NCBI GenBank assembly: GCA_904066235.2
Contig: CAJFCV020000006.1
Coordinates: forward strand, 9,052,001 to 9,116,000
Length of the DNA stretch: 64,000 bases
DNA from: Bursaphelenchus xylophilus
Lineage: Eukaryota; Nematoda; Chromadorea; Rhabditida; Aphelenchoididae
Direction: 5' to 3'
The translations under genes were made by a program, and so were the position numbers. Each line of letters begins with the position of its first letter. Position 1 is the stretch's first letter. Under the pieces are notes generated by a model. It did not search any database. It was given only the letters and a program-made list of their open reading frames with translations, and was not told the origin of the DNA. Below, piece after piece: positions 10,408-21,733 of this stretch.

Positions 10408-13400
10408 GGCTGGTATCGGGAATTACCTGAAATAGGAAAAGTTTGGCCTGTTTAGGTAGAATGGAAAGTTCAAAGGCCGCGAAAGTTTTGAAAAAGACCA
10501 TAGCAAGCCTTTAGCTAGTCATTGGACGGTTGGTGAAACAAAGAATAAAAAATTTATTTGTTTGATTATTTACTACAAATAACAACTTCATTTACTATCG
10601 CCCCCTAAACAATTAGCCTCCCAAATTCGTCATATCGAATTTTCGCCCCGGCCGGACCAGCTGATATTTGCTTTCCCCTCCATAATCACAACGAATAATA
10701 ATGTTTTATGACAAAAAAAGATCATTAAACCCAGCCACCGATTTAACCCAAAACCCAAGCCCTCTCCGCGGCGTTATCAGTTGCCCAGGTAGTTGGCAAA
10801 TAAAGCAACGGAATGGAATATTTACTGGCTGCAAGTCGTACCGCCAGCTTAACGGCGGCTCCGCTCTTTCTGAACGGTGATAAGGAAGGGTCAGCGGCAA
10901 GAAGAGGGTATAAGGTACGAATTAGCGGATAAAATGGTCGTTCATGTTGCCGATGCTTGAGGATGGGGTGGGAATTTTAATTCTAGAGACTGTTGAGGGT
11001 CTAGCTATTCTACTTTGGCTATAAATCTTATTGTAACATAAATTAAAATATTAGTATTAATAAATTTAAATATTTTGCCAATTTGAAAAAATTAGCATTA
11101 AGCAAAGTTCAATAAAGTGTTAAAAAATATTTCAGACACTTTTTTGACTCATTAATTTCCTAGTTTTCAAAAACAATCAAGATTTTTCATCGAAAACTTA
11201 AATTTTCACCAAATTGGGAATGGTCTTTAGAACTTGCAAGTGTAAGGTCACAAGTAGCCATCGGCCCTAATTCCCCTTCTTATCACTAGCCCGCACATCA
11301 ACACCTCTCATCATGCCTCAAGAAATCGGCTAGACACTCGCCGAGGTCTTCCAAAAAGTTCGAAATTCTCAAAATTTAGAAACTCATAAAACTCCCAATA
11401 AAAGTGGACGTTTATTGTGGTATTGAACTATTAATTTTTGTTTAGTCAATTCTGCTGAAAACGCTGCGCTTATCAGTGCCGGGTCTCTGATCCCAAAACT
11501 GCTGAAACGTCAGTTTTTTTTTGAATCGGCGCTTTGGCGCTAACGTGAAAACGTCGAGGAATTTGAGAGGGAAATTTTGAAGTGGAAGATGGCTATTCTG
11601 GAGAATAATTGATAGTATAAAGTGTAAAATTGGGGGAATTATAAAAGAAGTTAAAATTAGATTGAAGAGAAGTGATTTTGAAGCAGTAAAAAGTAGCTTG
11701 AGACCTGTACTTTTCATAGAATTCGAGGATGAAGATTATCGCCTAGCACAATAAAATTTGTCATTTTTGGCGGGCAATGGTTTTCTATCGTAATCAAAGT
11801 CTCCGAGAGGCCTTTTTCTATGCGATTTTCTATTAAAATTCGAGTAGTTATACCAAAATAAAGGTGTTTTTATAAAATTGCACCTTATTTTAGATGACTT
11901 TTTCATTTCTCGCATTTTAGCCCCAAAATACTAGTCGCCAAATTAACACATCGCCATTTACAATAACTGTGAAGCAAAATAAACCAGTTACAAAGCAGAA
12001 AACTTGCAAAAACGATCAAAATCAACCCAAAAATCAATGAAATTCCGGCTATCCATCCCAAAATTGGGTCCCAATCCCAACACAACTAATCGCCGGATCC
12101 ACAATCTTATCAACTGATCGGAAACAATCGACCAGCACTGGTGTCAATGGCATCAAATTGGTGTTTCCTGCCAAGTGCCGGTATCCGCCCAAGCTCCGCC
12201 CACTCACAGTCAACCAACGGCAGAAAAAGCGGCAAAAGGAAAGGAGGGGTGATTACTGACGCAATATCGTTGATTATTTACTGTATGCGTTGCATTTTGG
12301 GAAGGGAGAGGTAATGGATCCGGCCTGTGGGTAATTTCCGCAGGAATTTTCTTGGGAATTCTGCGGTTTTTGAGGATAAAAGTTTATTAGGAGTACTAGT
12401 GATGATGATACTACAATATTTGAGATTGCAAGAAGGGGACCGTCAGAGCTGCGGCAAATTTTTGTCTAAAAAATCTGTATGCGACGCATATCAATGAGTG
12501 AAAATTTTAGCTCACTTTGAACAGGCACAGCCAGAAAATTCAGAAATCTTTGGAGTGAAAAAGACCATGGAACCGGAGAGAGACGGACAGAGAAAAACTT
12601 GTTGTTAATTCTGGCCAAGAACCTTACAAAATGGTTTAAATTTACGAATAGATTCACCAAAATTTAAGCAATTTTCTGATGATGATAATAATAATATAAT
12701 GATGTGAGAAACCTACGAATATTCCTTGATTTCGATGTTGAGAAATCAGGAGTTTTGAACCTTTATCTTTTTGATGGCGAATACTTTTGTCGAGTTTATG
12801 ATTTGTGACCGAGTTGGCTCGAGAATGGTCATAAGATTGGGCATTTTGAAAGTGTTGATCAGTGGACATTACTCTTTCCGCGGTTCTCTAGAAATTTCCC
12901 AATTTCTTGATTACAAAAAGTTAAAAAAATATTTTCCTGTCTTATAAAATTATTCTTCACAATTCATGATAACTTGGTATGTAATTTTACTCTTTATTTA
13001 CTTTTATTTTTTTCATTTTCTTATTCAAAATCTCTTTTTTACTCACCATTTTCTTTCTCTCCCCAAAAATTTCCGCTGGCTATTTTCCATAAACAGAAGC
13101 GGACACAAAAGAGGAATATTTCTCCTCCTTTCTGTAAAGTTGCATCACAGAGGAAGAGGTTCAAATGTCCGGTACAGTGTGGGCTTTCTTTTGTTTTTAT
13201 TTAATATGACGCAGGAACTGTCGGTGCTTCTGATCTCTTGGGAAGAGCAAGTTGATTTCTTTTAATGACAGAATTGTAATTTTTCTGTACTTGGATTTCA
13301 AAGTCTCAACAGTAGGAGAGAAATTATGACAGCAAATTTAAAATACGTTGTGTCTACCATACATGAAATTTATGCCATTGCTCCTTTTCCAACAACAAAA

Positions 13401-14541
13401 TTTTCGTCGCAGATTTCAAAATTTATTCTCGCGTTTTGCAGATTACGACCCAAATATATTCAGCAATCTTCGCCGTTGAGAGAGAGCGAAGAATGTGGTG
13501 AGTGGTTAGAGAGAAAAACTTTTTTGACTTTATCCACACAACTTTTTCATGGACAAAATGTGTTTTGTTGTAGAAGCGTTGCCTTCTTGGCTAGAAATTA
13601 GGCTAAAATTTTGCATGGATAAGATTACAAAAAGGTGCCGAATATTGATCAATTTTTTTATTAAAGTCACGGCTGTTTCTGCAAAGAGCGAGCTAGTAAC
13701 GTCAAATATATGTCGTAGAAAAAAAAATTAATTTGTGCCAGACTTTATTAAAGTCGGTGCGTTGCTCTTTAATCACTTACCTTGTGCCAACATGCAAATT
13801 TATAAAGAAAAGTTTTTGGAAAAGCTGTGGAGCCACTATCCTTTGTAACTTTCCCTTTTGTGGCTCAAAGAGCACCGCGGCGTAAGAATTAGAATTGAAA
13901 AAGCCTTGACAATCACCTTAAAAGTACTGTTAAAATTTCTGTTTACTCAAAGATCGTCGTCATTCTTTTCTGTCGAACTTTAATCCGCTTTTTTCTCTGA
14001 AATTGTTTCAAAATCTAGGATTTGTCCGAAGCAACGTCCAGAATACAGAATAACCAAAAAGTTGGAATACAGTAAAAGCTCTGTAGAACAAATTTTAAGA
14101 GATCAAAAGATTATTCGCTGTAGAAAGGTGGTGTTTTTCTGAGGCTCATTTCAGCTTAAAATTGAATCTTGGGACCGAAAAAATTTGTTGTCGACAAGTT
14201 TCGTTTTGCAAAAATTCCCCTGTATTTTTCAAAAACCTATCGTCAAACTGCTCTACAGCGCGTGCTTAGCTTTTTACGGCGAATGACATTTGATAAGAAC
14301 AAACACGCGCAGGATTATGACTCAATAATTGGGACATAAAATAAAAGAAATAAAACGCGCAACAGCCTGTATCAGTGGTGATTCCCAACACCAATTTGCC
14401 GGATTATATAGCCCAATTAACGTCTTCTTATCAATTATGTAAGAAAAGGCCAAAAATTGTTTTTATTACACTCGACTACAGACGTTGTAGACTACTGTAA
14501 TTTATTGCAAATGCCGTTGAAAAGTTTCAAAAAAAATTAGT
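10408..14541. other. 4.1 kb intergenic region
   Basis: No supported gene. It holds AT-rich sequence, a hydrophobic 60-codon minus-strand frame at 11903-12085 without any splice or family support, and a TGATAAGAA motif at 14291-14299. As the upstream region of the GATA gene it may contain its enhancers. One CGGTGATAAGG lies at about 10875. Confidence 0.4.
10427..10428 (-). promoter_or_regulatory. Possible SL trans-splice acceptor of the GATA gene
   Basis: On the minus strand CCTATTTCAG ends 19 nt upstream of the ATG with no donor in between. This matches the nematode 3' splice consensus and would suit spliced-leader addition. An unseen 5' UTR intron is the alternative. Confidence 0.4.
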
Positions 14542-16251
14542 TTACAATTTCACATTGTACAGTTTTACATTCTCGGGACCCTCCACATCCAGCGTTGTGT
14601 AGGGCATATGCGCGAACTCGGCTTCGATTTGAATGGGCAATGTTCGGTGAAGCTGGCGGCGAGCTTGAATAAAGACGATGATAATGGCAATCAAGGCGAG
14701 GAGGGCGAGGATCAGAAGGGCCAAGGCGACGGCACCCAAGTAGTAGGTAATGTCTTGATGATTTTCTAGCTCTGAAGAAAATGAATTATTTCGGGAGGAG
14801 GTCCAAGTGCGACGCTCAGATTTTAGCGAAACTTGGAACGAAGTGAAAATTTTCCTAACGTCAGAAAAATACAGCATTTCTAGACGGTGTTTTTAAAAAA
14901 CGAGCGAAATTTTCACTTCAAAATTTTGCAATTTCTTTTATTTTGCAAAATTTGGGATTCAAAGCTATGAATTTTAGGAGCAAAGAAATAGCAAATCAAA
15001 GTAACAGTATCGTCGACAAAAAATTACTTTTCCGAAAAATATATGGCCAGAAGAAATTTTTTTTTCTGGCCGTCTATCTTCATTTCTCATACTCTCTCTG
15101 CAAGTGTCAATAAAATCGAAAGCGTCAGATAAAATTTTTATATTTAACCATAGAAAAGGCTTACTGTTAACATTCCAGATCTCTGTGAACCTTTCATCCA
15201 GCCATTCCTTCCACCACGTCGGCAACTCAATGATCAAGTAGACGAGGTAACCGAGAGCTGCCGCTAACAATACCGCTTCTAGGGTCTAAAATTGTTCTAT
15301 TTTCTCAAAAAACTCTACAGAGTGATACAAAAAAAAATGGACATTTTCTTTCTCCGATCTTTCTTGGCTTGAGAGGTCGTTCGAAATTTTTGGACCTACA
15401 AAATCTTTGGAAAAAGTGGTAAGAATATGGGCTGGCCTGACATTTTGGCCCATATCAGCCGTTCAACAAAGCTATTTTAAAAACTGAAATGGCTGTGATG
15501 AAGCAGGACTGTTGACAATTAGAAAACCATTTTTCTTTCCAATGACTGAGGTATTCGTGGTGGGATACACCAACTTCAAAAATTTTCCATTTTTTTTTTG
15601 AATCACCCTGTAAAATGCAGTAAAGGTACTTACCACCAAGAGAATTGAGAAGCCCGAAGCAATGGGACTGTTGCTGAGAAGGGTTAGCAACTCGATTACG
15701 CTGACTAATAGAAGGGCTCCACCAGCAATCATTGCTATCAGCTCTTGTTTCATGAAATAGCCAAGAACGACTAGACCCGCGTACAGGATGGCTTTGATGA
15801 ATACCGCTACGCCAAATATGGCCTAAAAATTGGGAATATAATAGACAAAAATTAGGGATTTTTTGGAGGAAAAATTATGAATATGCAAATTTCAAAAGCT
15901 TATTTTATTTTACGTAAAACATGCATATTATTATTTTGAATATACAGTGAGGGACAGGATCCAGTGGCAAAAAACGTCTCCAAATCCTTCCCTTCTCTAA
16001 GCTAAAAAACTCCGCTTTGAAAAGCCCGCCTTGAAGGAAAGGGCGCGTGGTTTGGAGACGTTTTGGTCCCTTCCGGGATGCAAAGTGGGGCGTTTTTTGC
16101 CACTGGATCCGGTCCCTCACTGTAATAATAAGACTTTTTTTTTAAATTTGCAGAAATTTGTGTAATTACATCTTTTTTTTTGACTTTTTGGAAATAAAAT
16201 TTTGAAAAATTACCCCAAAATAACACAAAAACTTACCTGTGCGGCTGACAT
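14542..16251 (-). CDS. Four-pass membrane protein of unknown family, 184 aa
   Basis: Exons in coding order: 16251-16237, 15822-15634, 15285-15165, 14771-14542 (555 nt, all phases close). The first exon encodes only MSAAQ. Hydrophobic segments lie at about residues 8-28, 33-53, 62-88 and 118-143. A short loop with PTWWKEW lies between segments 3 and 4. A hydrophilic C-terminal tail of about 40 residues is likely cytoplasmic. The size and topology resemble tetraspan families (claudin, MARVEL, LAPTM), but no diagnostic motif such as a tetraspanin CCG or claudin W-GLW-C-C is seen, so the family is left open. Intron 1 holds a MITE. A TGATAAGAA site lies 83 bp upstream of the start. Confidence 0.8.
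15945..16122. mobile_element. MITE copy 1 (TA-flanked, Tc1/mariner-like ends)
   Basis: The ends are CAGTGAGGGACAGGATCCAG and its inverted partner CTGGATCCGGTCCCTCACTG, with about 33 bp terminal inverted repeats. TA flanks both sides, as in Tc1/mariner insertions. Inner parts also pair (AACGTCTCCAAA with TTTGGAGACGTT). It lies in intron 1 of the four-pass membrane gene and is 178 bp long. It is non-autonomous. Confidence 0.88.
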
Positions 16252-16333
16252 TGTGAATCCGACTTATAGTTCCACTGGCAACTCTTTATTATGATCCACT
16301 GGTAAACAAACCTCTAAAATGTGATGGAAATTG

Positions 16334-16342
16334 TGATAAGAA
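16334..16342 (+). promoter_or_regulatory. Candidate GATA-factor site upstream of the membrane gene
   Basis: TGATAAGAA lies 83 bp upstream of the ATG at 16251. It matches the extended TGATAAG consensus bound by nematode intestinal GATA factors. A match of this length can occur by chance. Confidence 0.4.
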
Positions 16343-16621
16343 CTGACGCATAAAACGAAATTCACCGTGAATCATTTCATACTGACTTGATCCGCTAATT
16401 TCACAAGAAAAATGAAATTTGAATCTTGGAATGGCCGTCAGAATGGTTAATAAAAAAAGAAATTTCACTATAAATTATGAATAAATCCTTTTTGGTGATA
16501 AAAAATTGATAAATGAAAGTTTCCAGGAATTGGGTGTGCAATAAACGGAAGACTTTTTTACTACAAATTGTTGTCGAGTTAAATATAAATTAATGTTGTA
16601 GCTCTCTACGCATTAATTCTA

Positions 16622-16715
16622 GCAAATTTTAGCTTGCGATTGGCAGTAGTAGCCGAAATATTCAACGACCTTTGCCAACGAGAGAATACACAAAATGCGG
16701 AGAGCGGTCAGAGAG
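16622..16715. repeat. Dispersed repeat, copy 2
   Basis: Related to 2636-2725 through ordered shared blocks (AAATTTTAGCTTGCG, ATATTCAACGA, CTTTGC, GCGGAGA). Nearby sequence at 16868-16910 repeats the GGCTATTTCCGCGGAACGCAAGCT theme. Confidence 0.45.
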
Positions 16716-18130
16716 AAAATTGTATTTTAGACTAATCTTACTATAGTATTTCGCAGAGAAATTTTATTGCTAAAACAAAATTTCGTTCTCAAGTAAAAAT
16801 CAAGCTAATGCTTTACGCCAAAATTCGCAAAAAATTATTTATTTTTTGCCATTTTCGGTCATCAAAATGTCGGCTATTTCCGCGGAACGCAAGCTAGAAA
16901 TTTCGCAAATGTGAGACACCAGTTCAAAAAATGCGCAAGGTCCCATTAAAATCTATTAAAAAATTCAAAGTGTTTCCTAATTTTTAGTCACCAAAAAATA
17001 AAAAAGACTCTTTAAAAGAAATTACCATCTTTAAATTACCCAATAATCGACAACGCATTCCTGTTTTTTATCACATACTACATTATTCTTGTCTCTCTTT
17101 TCCCGCACATCCTGCTAATTAAACGCCCGAAGAACGGAATATAACTATATTCAAGTTGAATGACAACTGTACTTTTATAAAATACTTTTACGAACCGAAA
17201 CACGGAAGAGGGCTGACTTGAAACCCATCTTCCTTCCCTCTTCTTGCCCTGCGGCTATTCGGAACAAAAAATAAGCATAGAGTGTGAATCATGGGCGCTA
17301 TCATCGCCCGAGGTGATATCGCCCCAACTTTGGTATTTTTATGAAATTTGTTTGTTTTTTCGATTTGCCCACCAAAAACCTTCCCATTTCCGAAATGCCG
17401 GAGGGAATTTGGAGCCAAAACGACGGGGGTTTAGGGTGGGGCAGGCTGGAGGTCAGTCTGAGGTTGCACTAGGCTTATCTGGACAAAGTTTTTACAGGTT
17501 GCATAGGTGGAGGGGGAGGTTGTGAAAGAGGACAAAGAAAATGTTTTTTGAATGACTCAGGAGTACGAATTGTAAAAAGATTGCTGTAATTTTATTGGCA
17601 TCACAAAAAAATATGAAAAATGGAGTTTAGTCAAATCTTGATGGGTTCTAATCGCCTAAAATCAAATAAAAATTATTAGATAGAATTTTCTGGTCAAGGG
17701 AGTCTAAACAATCTTTTTTGGACTTGTCTTATACCGAGTGGTGTCAAAAATTTATATCAAAAAATGAACCTGTAAGGTCCAAGAACATCAATTCCCCTCA
17801 AAAAGCTGTAAAACAGTCCAAAAGAGTACGCTTCCTTCAATTAGTCGCAACTTTCTTCTCTCCTTTCGCTCAAAAATTATATATGACTGAAATCATAAAA
17901 CTTTTCGGGCGGAAGAGGTGTGATCTGTTTGTGCACCAAATCTTGTTTGACATGAAGTTTAAATTCGACAAGGGCGTTGGAGGTTTTGCATCGGCTTTAT
18001 TTTCGACATGGCATAAAAATACAATATCACCGCAAAATGTAATTCTTGGTACGTCAATGTTATTTGGTTTGGAAAGATTTTAAATTTGGGTAGTAATGGA
18101 GAGCGCTTTTCTTTCTCGAATACTTGGTAT

Positions 18131-21100
18131 TCAGCATATGCCACAAGAGCGTTTGCAATGCCGTTGCATCCAGCGGGACTGGGGCTCGTCTTTGCACAGT
18201 TTTCGGAGGGCCCATAAACCGCAATAGACGTTTTGGTCGATGCAATCTAAAAAGGAATTGGTTAATAGGGGTTTGTGTTTTATCTCAACGAAAAAGTGCT
18301 GGAAAAAGTGGCTACGAGATCGTTATGAAACTTTGCCTAGCCTCTTTAAGACCGAGATTTTTAGGTGATTCTAGAAAAATCTTCGGTAATGCTTTTGAAT
18401 TTTTTTAGCTTCTCTAAGGGTTACTGTGTCATGTGGAAAAATTGCGTAAAATGTGGCATAGAATATTCAACAATTTTAACGGAACCTTGACTCATATTCA
18501 GCGTCATTTTTACACTTGGCATGTCCTTTTGCCCCGTAGATTAGAAGACATAAAATTTTGATTTTTTGAATTTTCAATTTCAATATTCGACTTCGATTAC
18601 CAAAAAAAACCTCGCAAGAAGCTCACCTCTAGGCCTGCAATACATTGTATTCAACAACAGCACATCCCTCTCACTGAGATTCTTCCTCTGCCCCATCATC
18701 TGAATCTTCCTTCCATCGTCATTCACTGGTCGCATGGCTGGTCGATTATGGTCGACGGCGCCGGTAAATGGCCCATACAACATGATACTCGAATAATCGA
18801 AGGGAATGCCATAAGTCGTGTAAAGAGTTTGGTCCGCGACAGCGAAATAATCATATAACTGAGGGTTTATATTATCCCACTCCATGTGGAGATATCGATC
18901 GCGATCGAAGCGGAGATGCTCGTGGGTGATGCCTAAGGCGTGGAGGATCTCGTGAATTGCAACTCCGACGGTCTAAATTCGGAAATGACTTGATTAAGGA
19001 GCACTTGAGTGATGATAAAAGAAAAAAATTATATTATAGTAGGCACTTACATCTCCACACATAAAGCTCAAATAAATTGGATTGGCCGGACTAACTTTGC
19101 CAATGTAAGACAATCCACAGCTGAAATACGCCATATAAGTTGTAAAATATAGCAATTTTAAGGCCAAGCTTTGACTCACAAAGTTGGGGTAGCCACCTTT
19201 ACGAAGTAAATGTGATGACTTCCGGGTCGCTCGGTGTAATGTTGGAATCTGATGCAAGTCGACGATTCAATTGAGTTTAGCGCTACCTTGAGGTCGTATC
19301 GCTCATGATCAGCTAAAAAGCGGGGTAAAATACGGTTGTAACACCTTTTGATTTTTGAAAATATTTTTCAACTTCAGCTATCTACCCACAGCGGAGCAAC
19401 AGATCGCTAAAAGTGACTATTCTTGTGCAATGTTGTCCACAAATTTACAGTAGCACAAGGGTTACTTCACTTACAAAGTGAGCTATCAAAAGCAACTGGA
19501 ATCGGTTGTCCGGGAGGCCAAACATTCGTTGGCATCTGTTCCACGTAGATCGCCGCTCTTTTGTTTCTACTGTTCCTCTCCGCTTGTTGTCTCAATCTCA
19601 ACATCATGGTTTCGGTTTGACCCTCCGTGAGTAAAATGTCGTCTTGGAAAGTGCCGTCATTATTTGGCTCGACCGCTTCGCCAAGTCCTGCGGCATCCAA
19701 AAGAGTCTCTTTCAATTTGTGAATCTTTGCGAGGCGTCGATGGACTTGATCTGGCGTTATGAACGGGTTGAAAATGCGTTGAATGTCTGTCTCGGTTCGA
19801 TGTATTTCGTTGTATTTTTCAACAGCTTTTAAGGACTCCGTTCGACAGTCAATTCGTCGGCAAGTCTCCTAAAAAATGTAAAATACGATGTTGAAAAATT
19901 TGTCTTCAACTTACAATAATTGCATCTCTGGCTTCAACAGTGATTTCTCCAAATTTTGGCTTCCGATGCGGCCGATAAAATGGCCGAGGTGGTGGCGGAG
20001 GAGGGGCTTTATAAGCGGTCTTAAAGTAGCCCTAAAATAAAATATTCAACATTGCCAACAGTTGCTTCCTTACATCCGGCTTTACAGCCAATTCTGGTGG
20101 CCTTCTTGAGGGAAACTCGTCAACAATTGCGTCGCAGGGCTAAAAAATGAATTTTGTTATTGATTTTACATATATTTTTTGAGAAATACCTCAGGATTTG
20201 GCCATTTATTTGCTTGTGGGACAACCTCTTCAGGTCTTTGTTGTGGATTTGCTCCAGGTGCGGGATTTGGGACGCCTTGTTCTTTGGCTCGTTCCAGAAT
20301 TGGGGTTTCAAATTCGTTTCTTGGCCTGGAAGATTAGAATAAGATTGGTTTCCTTGTCTTATTGTACAACTCGATGCAAAACACTAAAGTTTTCTCTTAC
20401 CCACATGTCGAGCAGGATCCTTCTTTGCTGTTGTCCAAATCCTTTCCTTGAATTAGTCCGGCCCTTTCAGCATCCGCTATGCCCCAGCCTCCAGGGCCTC
20501 CACCCGGTCCTCTCTCCTGCATCCCCCGTTGGGTCTGTTGGCCTGGCTGAAGCGCCGGTTGGACCGCTGGATCTTCCGGACTGGACTGTTCGACTGGCTG
20601 AGTATTCTGAGGGCTTCCTTGTTCATTTGAACCGTCTTGAGGCCCTTGCTGACCATCTGGATTAGCCATTGGACCAGCCGAGCCCGCTCCTCCATCCGGC
20701 CCAATTGGCCCGGGGATTGCTGAAGGATTAAAGGGCAAAATTGGAGGGGCTTCAGGATGACGAACTGGGAGGATTGGGGACCTTGGAGGAGGCAGTGGTT
20801 CTGTTGCTGCAGCTGACTCAGCTATTGGCTGTGGTTCTTCCGCTGCTGGAGAAAAGGCAGGACTTGCTGGGATGGAGGCTGGCATTGAATCCTGAGGGGA
20901 TTCGGGGAATGGCGGAGATGGAGGTGAGGGGGCGCTTCGAAATATTGCCGAAGGATCAGCCGACCCTACCTAAGTCAATGTTATTGCGCCAAGAAATACA
21001 ACAAAATCGATGAAAGATTAGAATCTTACTCCTACATCAGGCTTCTGAAGAGAAAGTCCAGTTCCAGTTCCCGATGTCCTGGCTTCTCGATCCGTCGGGG

Positions 21101-21209
21101 TTTCCCCTGGGGCCGCCGCATTACCAAGTGACATATCCGGCGCTTCTCCTGGAGGTGCTGAGAATGTCGTGGACACCAAATAAATTAAGAATATAAAAAA
21201 TTCGTTCAT
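18131..21209 (-). CDS. Secreted astacin metalloprotease with ShKT tail
   Basis: Ten exons in coding order: 21209-21030, 20969-20401, 20325-20190, 20139-20074, 20031-19915, 19868-19475, 19312-19189, 19120-19051, 18972-18627, 18246-18131. They sum to 2118 nt, giving 705 residues. A signal peptide (about 1-18, ending STTFSA) is followed by an unusually long pro-region of about 440 residues, rich in Pro, Gln and Gly. A dibasic furin-type site RNKR (457-460) precedes the mature enzyme. The zinc motif HEILHALGITHEH (559-571) is intact. The Met-turn reads SIMLY and keeps the zinc-binding Tyr. The last exon is one ShKT domain with six Cys, starting DCIDQNVYC and ending CKRSCGIC. It should be a zymogen activated outside the cell, cleaving matrix, cuticle or dietary protein. 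It belongs to the nematode NAS family; the exact member is not assigned. Confidence 0.9.
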
Positions 21210-21733
21210 CTGAAAGCAATAAAACGCTGACTAAACTATATAATATTAGCCTGTAAATATTGATCAGATTCTCCAAAAAATTAGCTCAAATCCTACAAAG
21301 ACGGAAGGGGTCGGGAGAAAAGATGATCAGACTTTGTCCAGTAATTGGCGACCGAAGCAAAGCGTCGTCGGATTCGGTTTCAAACTTTTTTATATTGCTT
21401 TAGTATTGTTATGGGGAATGCGAAAACCTTTGACGGTAATTATGTACTTCAACGACGAGCCTTCTGCTTTCCGTCGCGGTTTCTCGAAGGACGAGACGTC
21501 GTAATGGTAAAAGAAAACATTGTGAAAGAAGGCAATCTGCAGGGCTGGCATGTCGATTGTAAAATTTGATGACTACGATGATCAAGCCCTACCTTGCCGC
21601 GGTTTTTTCGATGGATATGACACCAAATTCGATAACTATGTTAGCAATGAGTTTACTTATTAGTAGTCAATAAATTACATCCTCCACAAAACAATAAATA
21701 GTGAGAAAACAATAAATAGTATACAAGTACCAT
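21210..21733. other. Intergenic region between two minus-strand genes
   Basis: A TATA-like run at about 21235-21243 lies 25-35 bp upstream of the astacin ATG. Otherwise nothing is recognised. It also contains the 3' flank of the Wart-type gene. Confidence 0.4.

Larger units (their letters stand above)
16252..18130. other. Intergenic region
   Basis: No supported gene. It includes the second copy of the dispersed repeat (16622-16715). Open frames near 17188-17525 and 17718-18083 have no family signal or usable splice context. Confidence 0.5.

Noticed and set aside
11903..12085. 60-codon minus-strand frame with a hydrophobic stretch (ISLIFGLILIVFASFLLC)
   Set aside because: No splice, homology or conservation evidence. 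A random AT-rich stretch can encode a hydrophobic segment.
20198..20665. 155-codon plus-strand open frame
   Set aside because: It lies across confirmed minus-strand astacin exons and one intron; composition-driven shadow.
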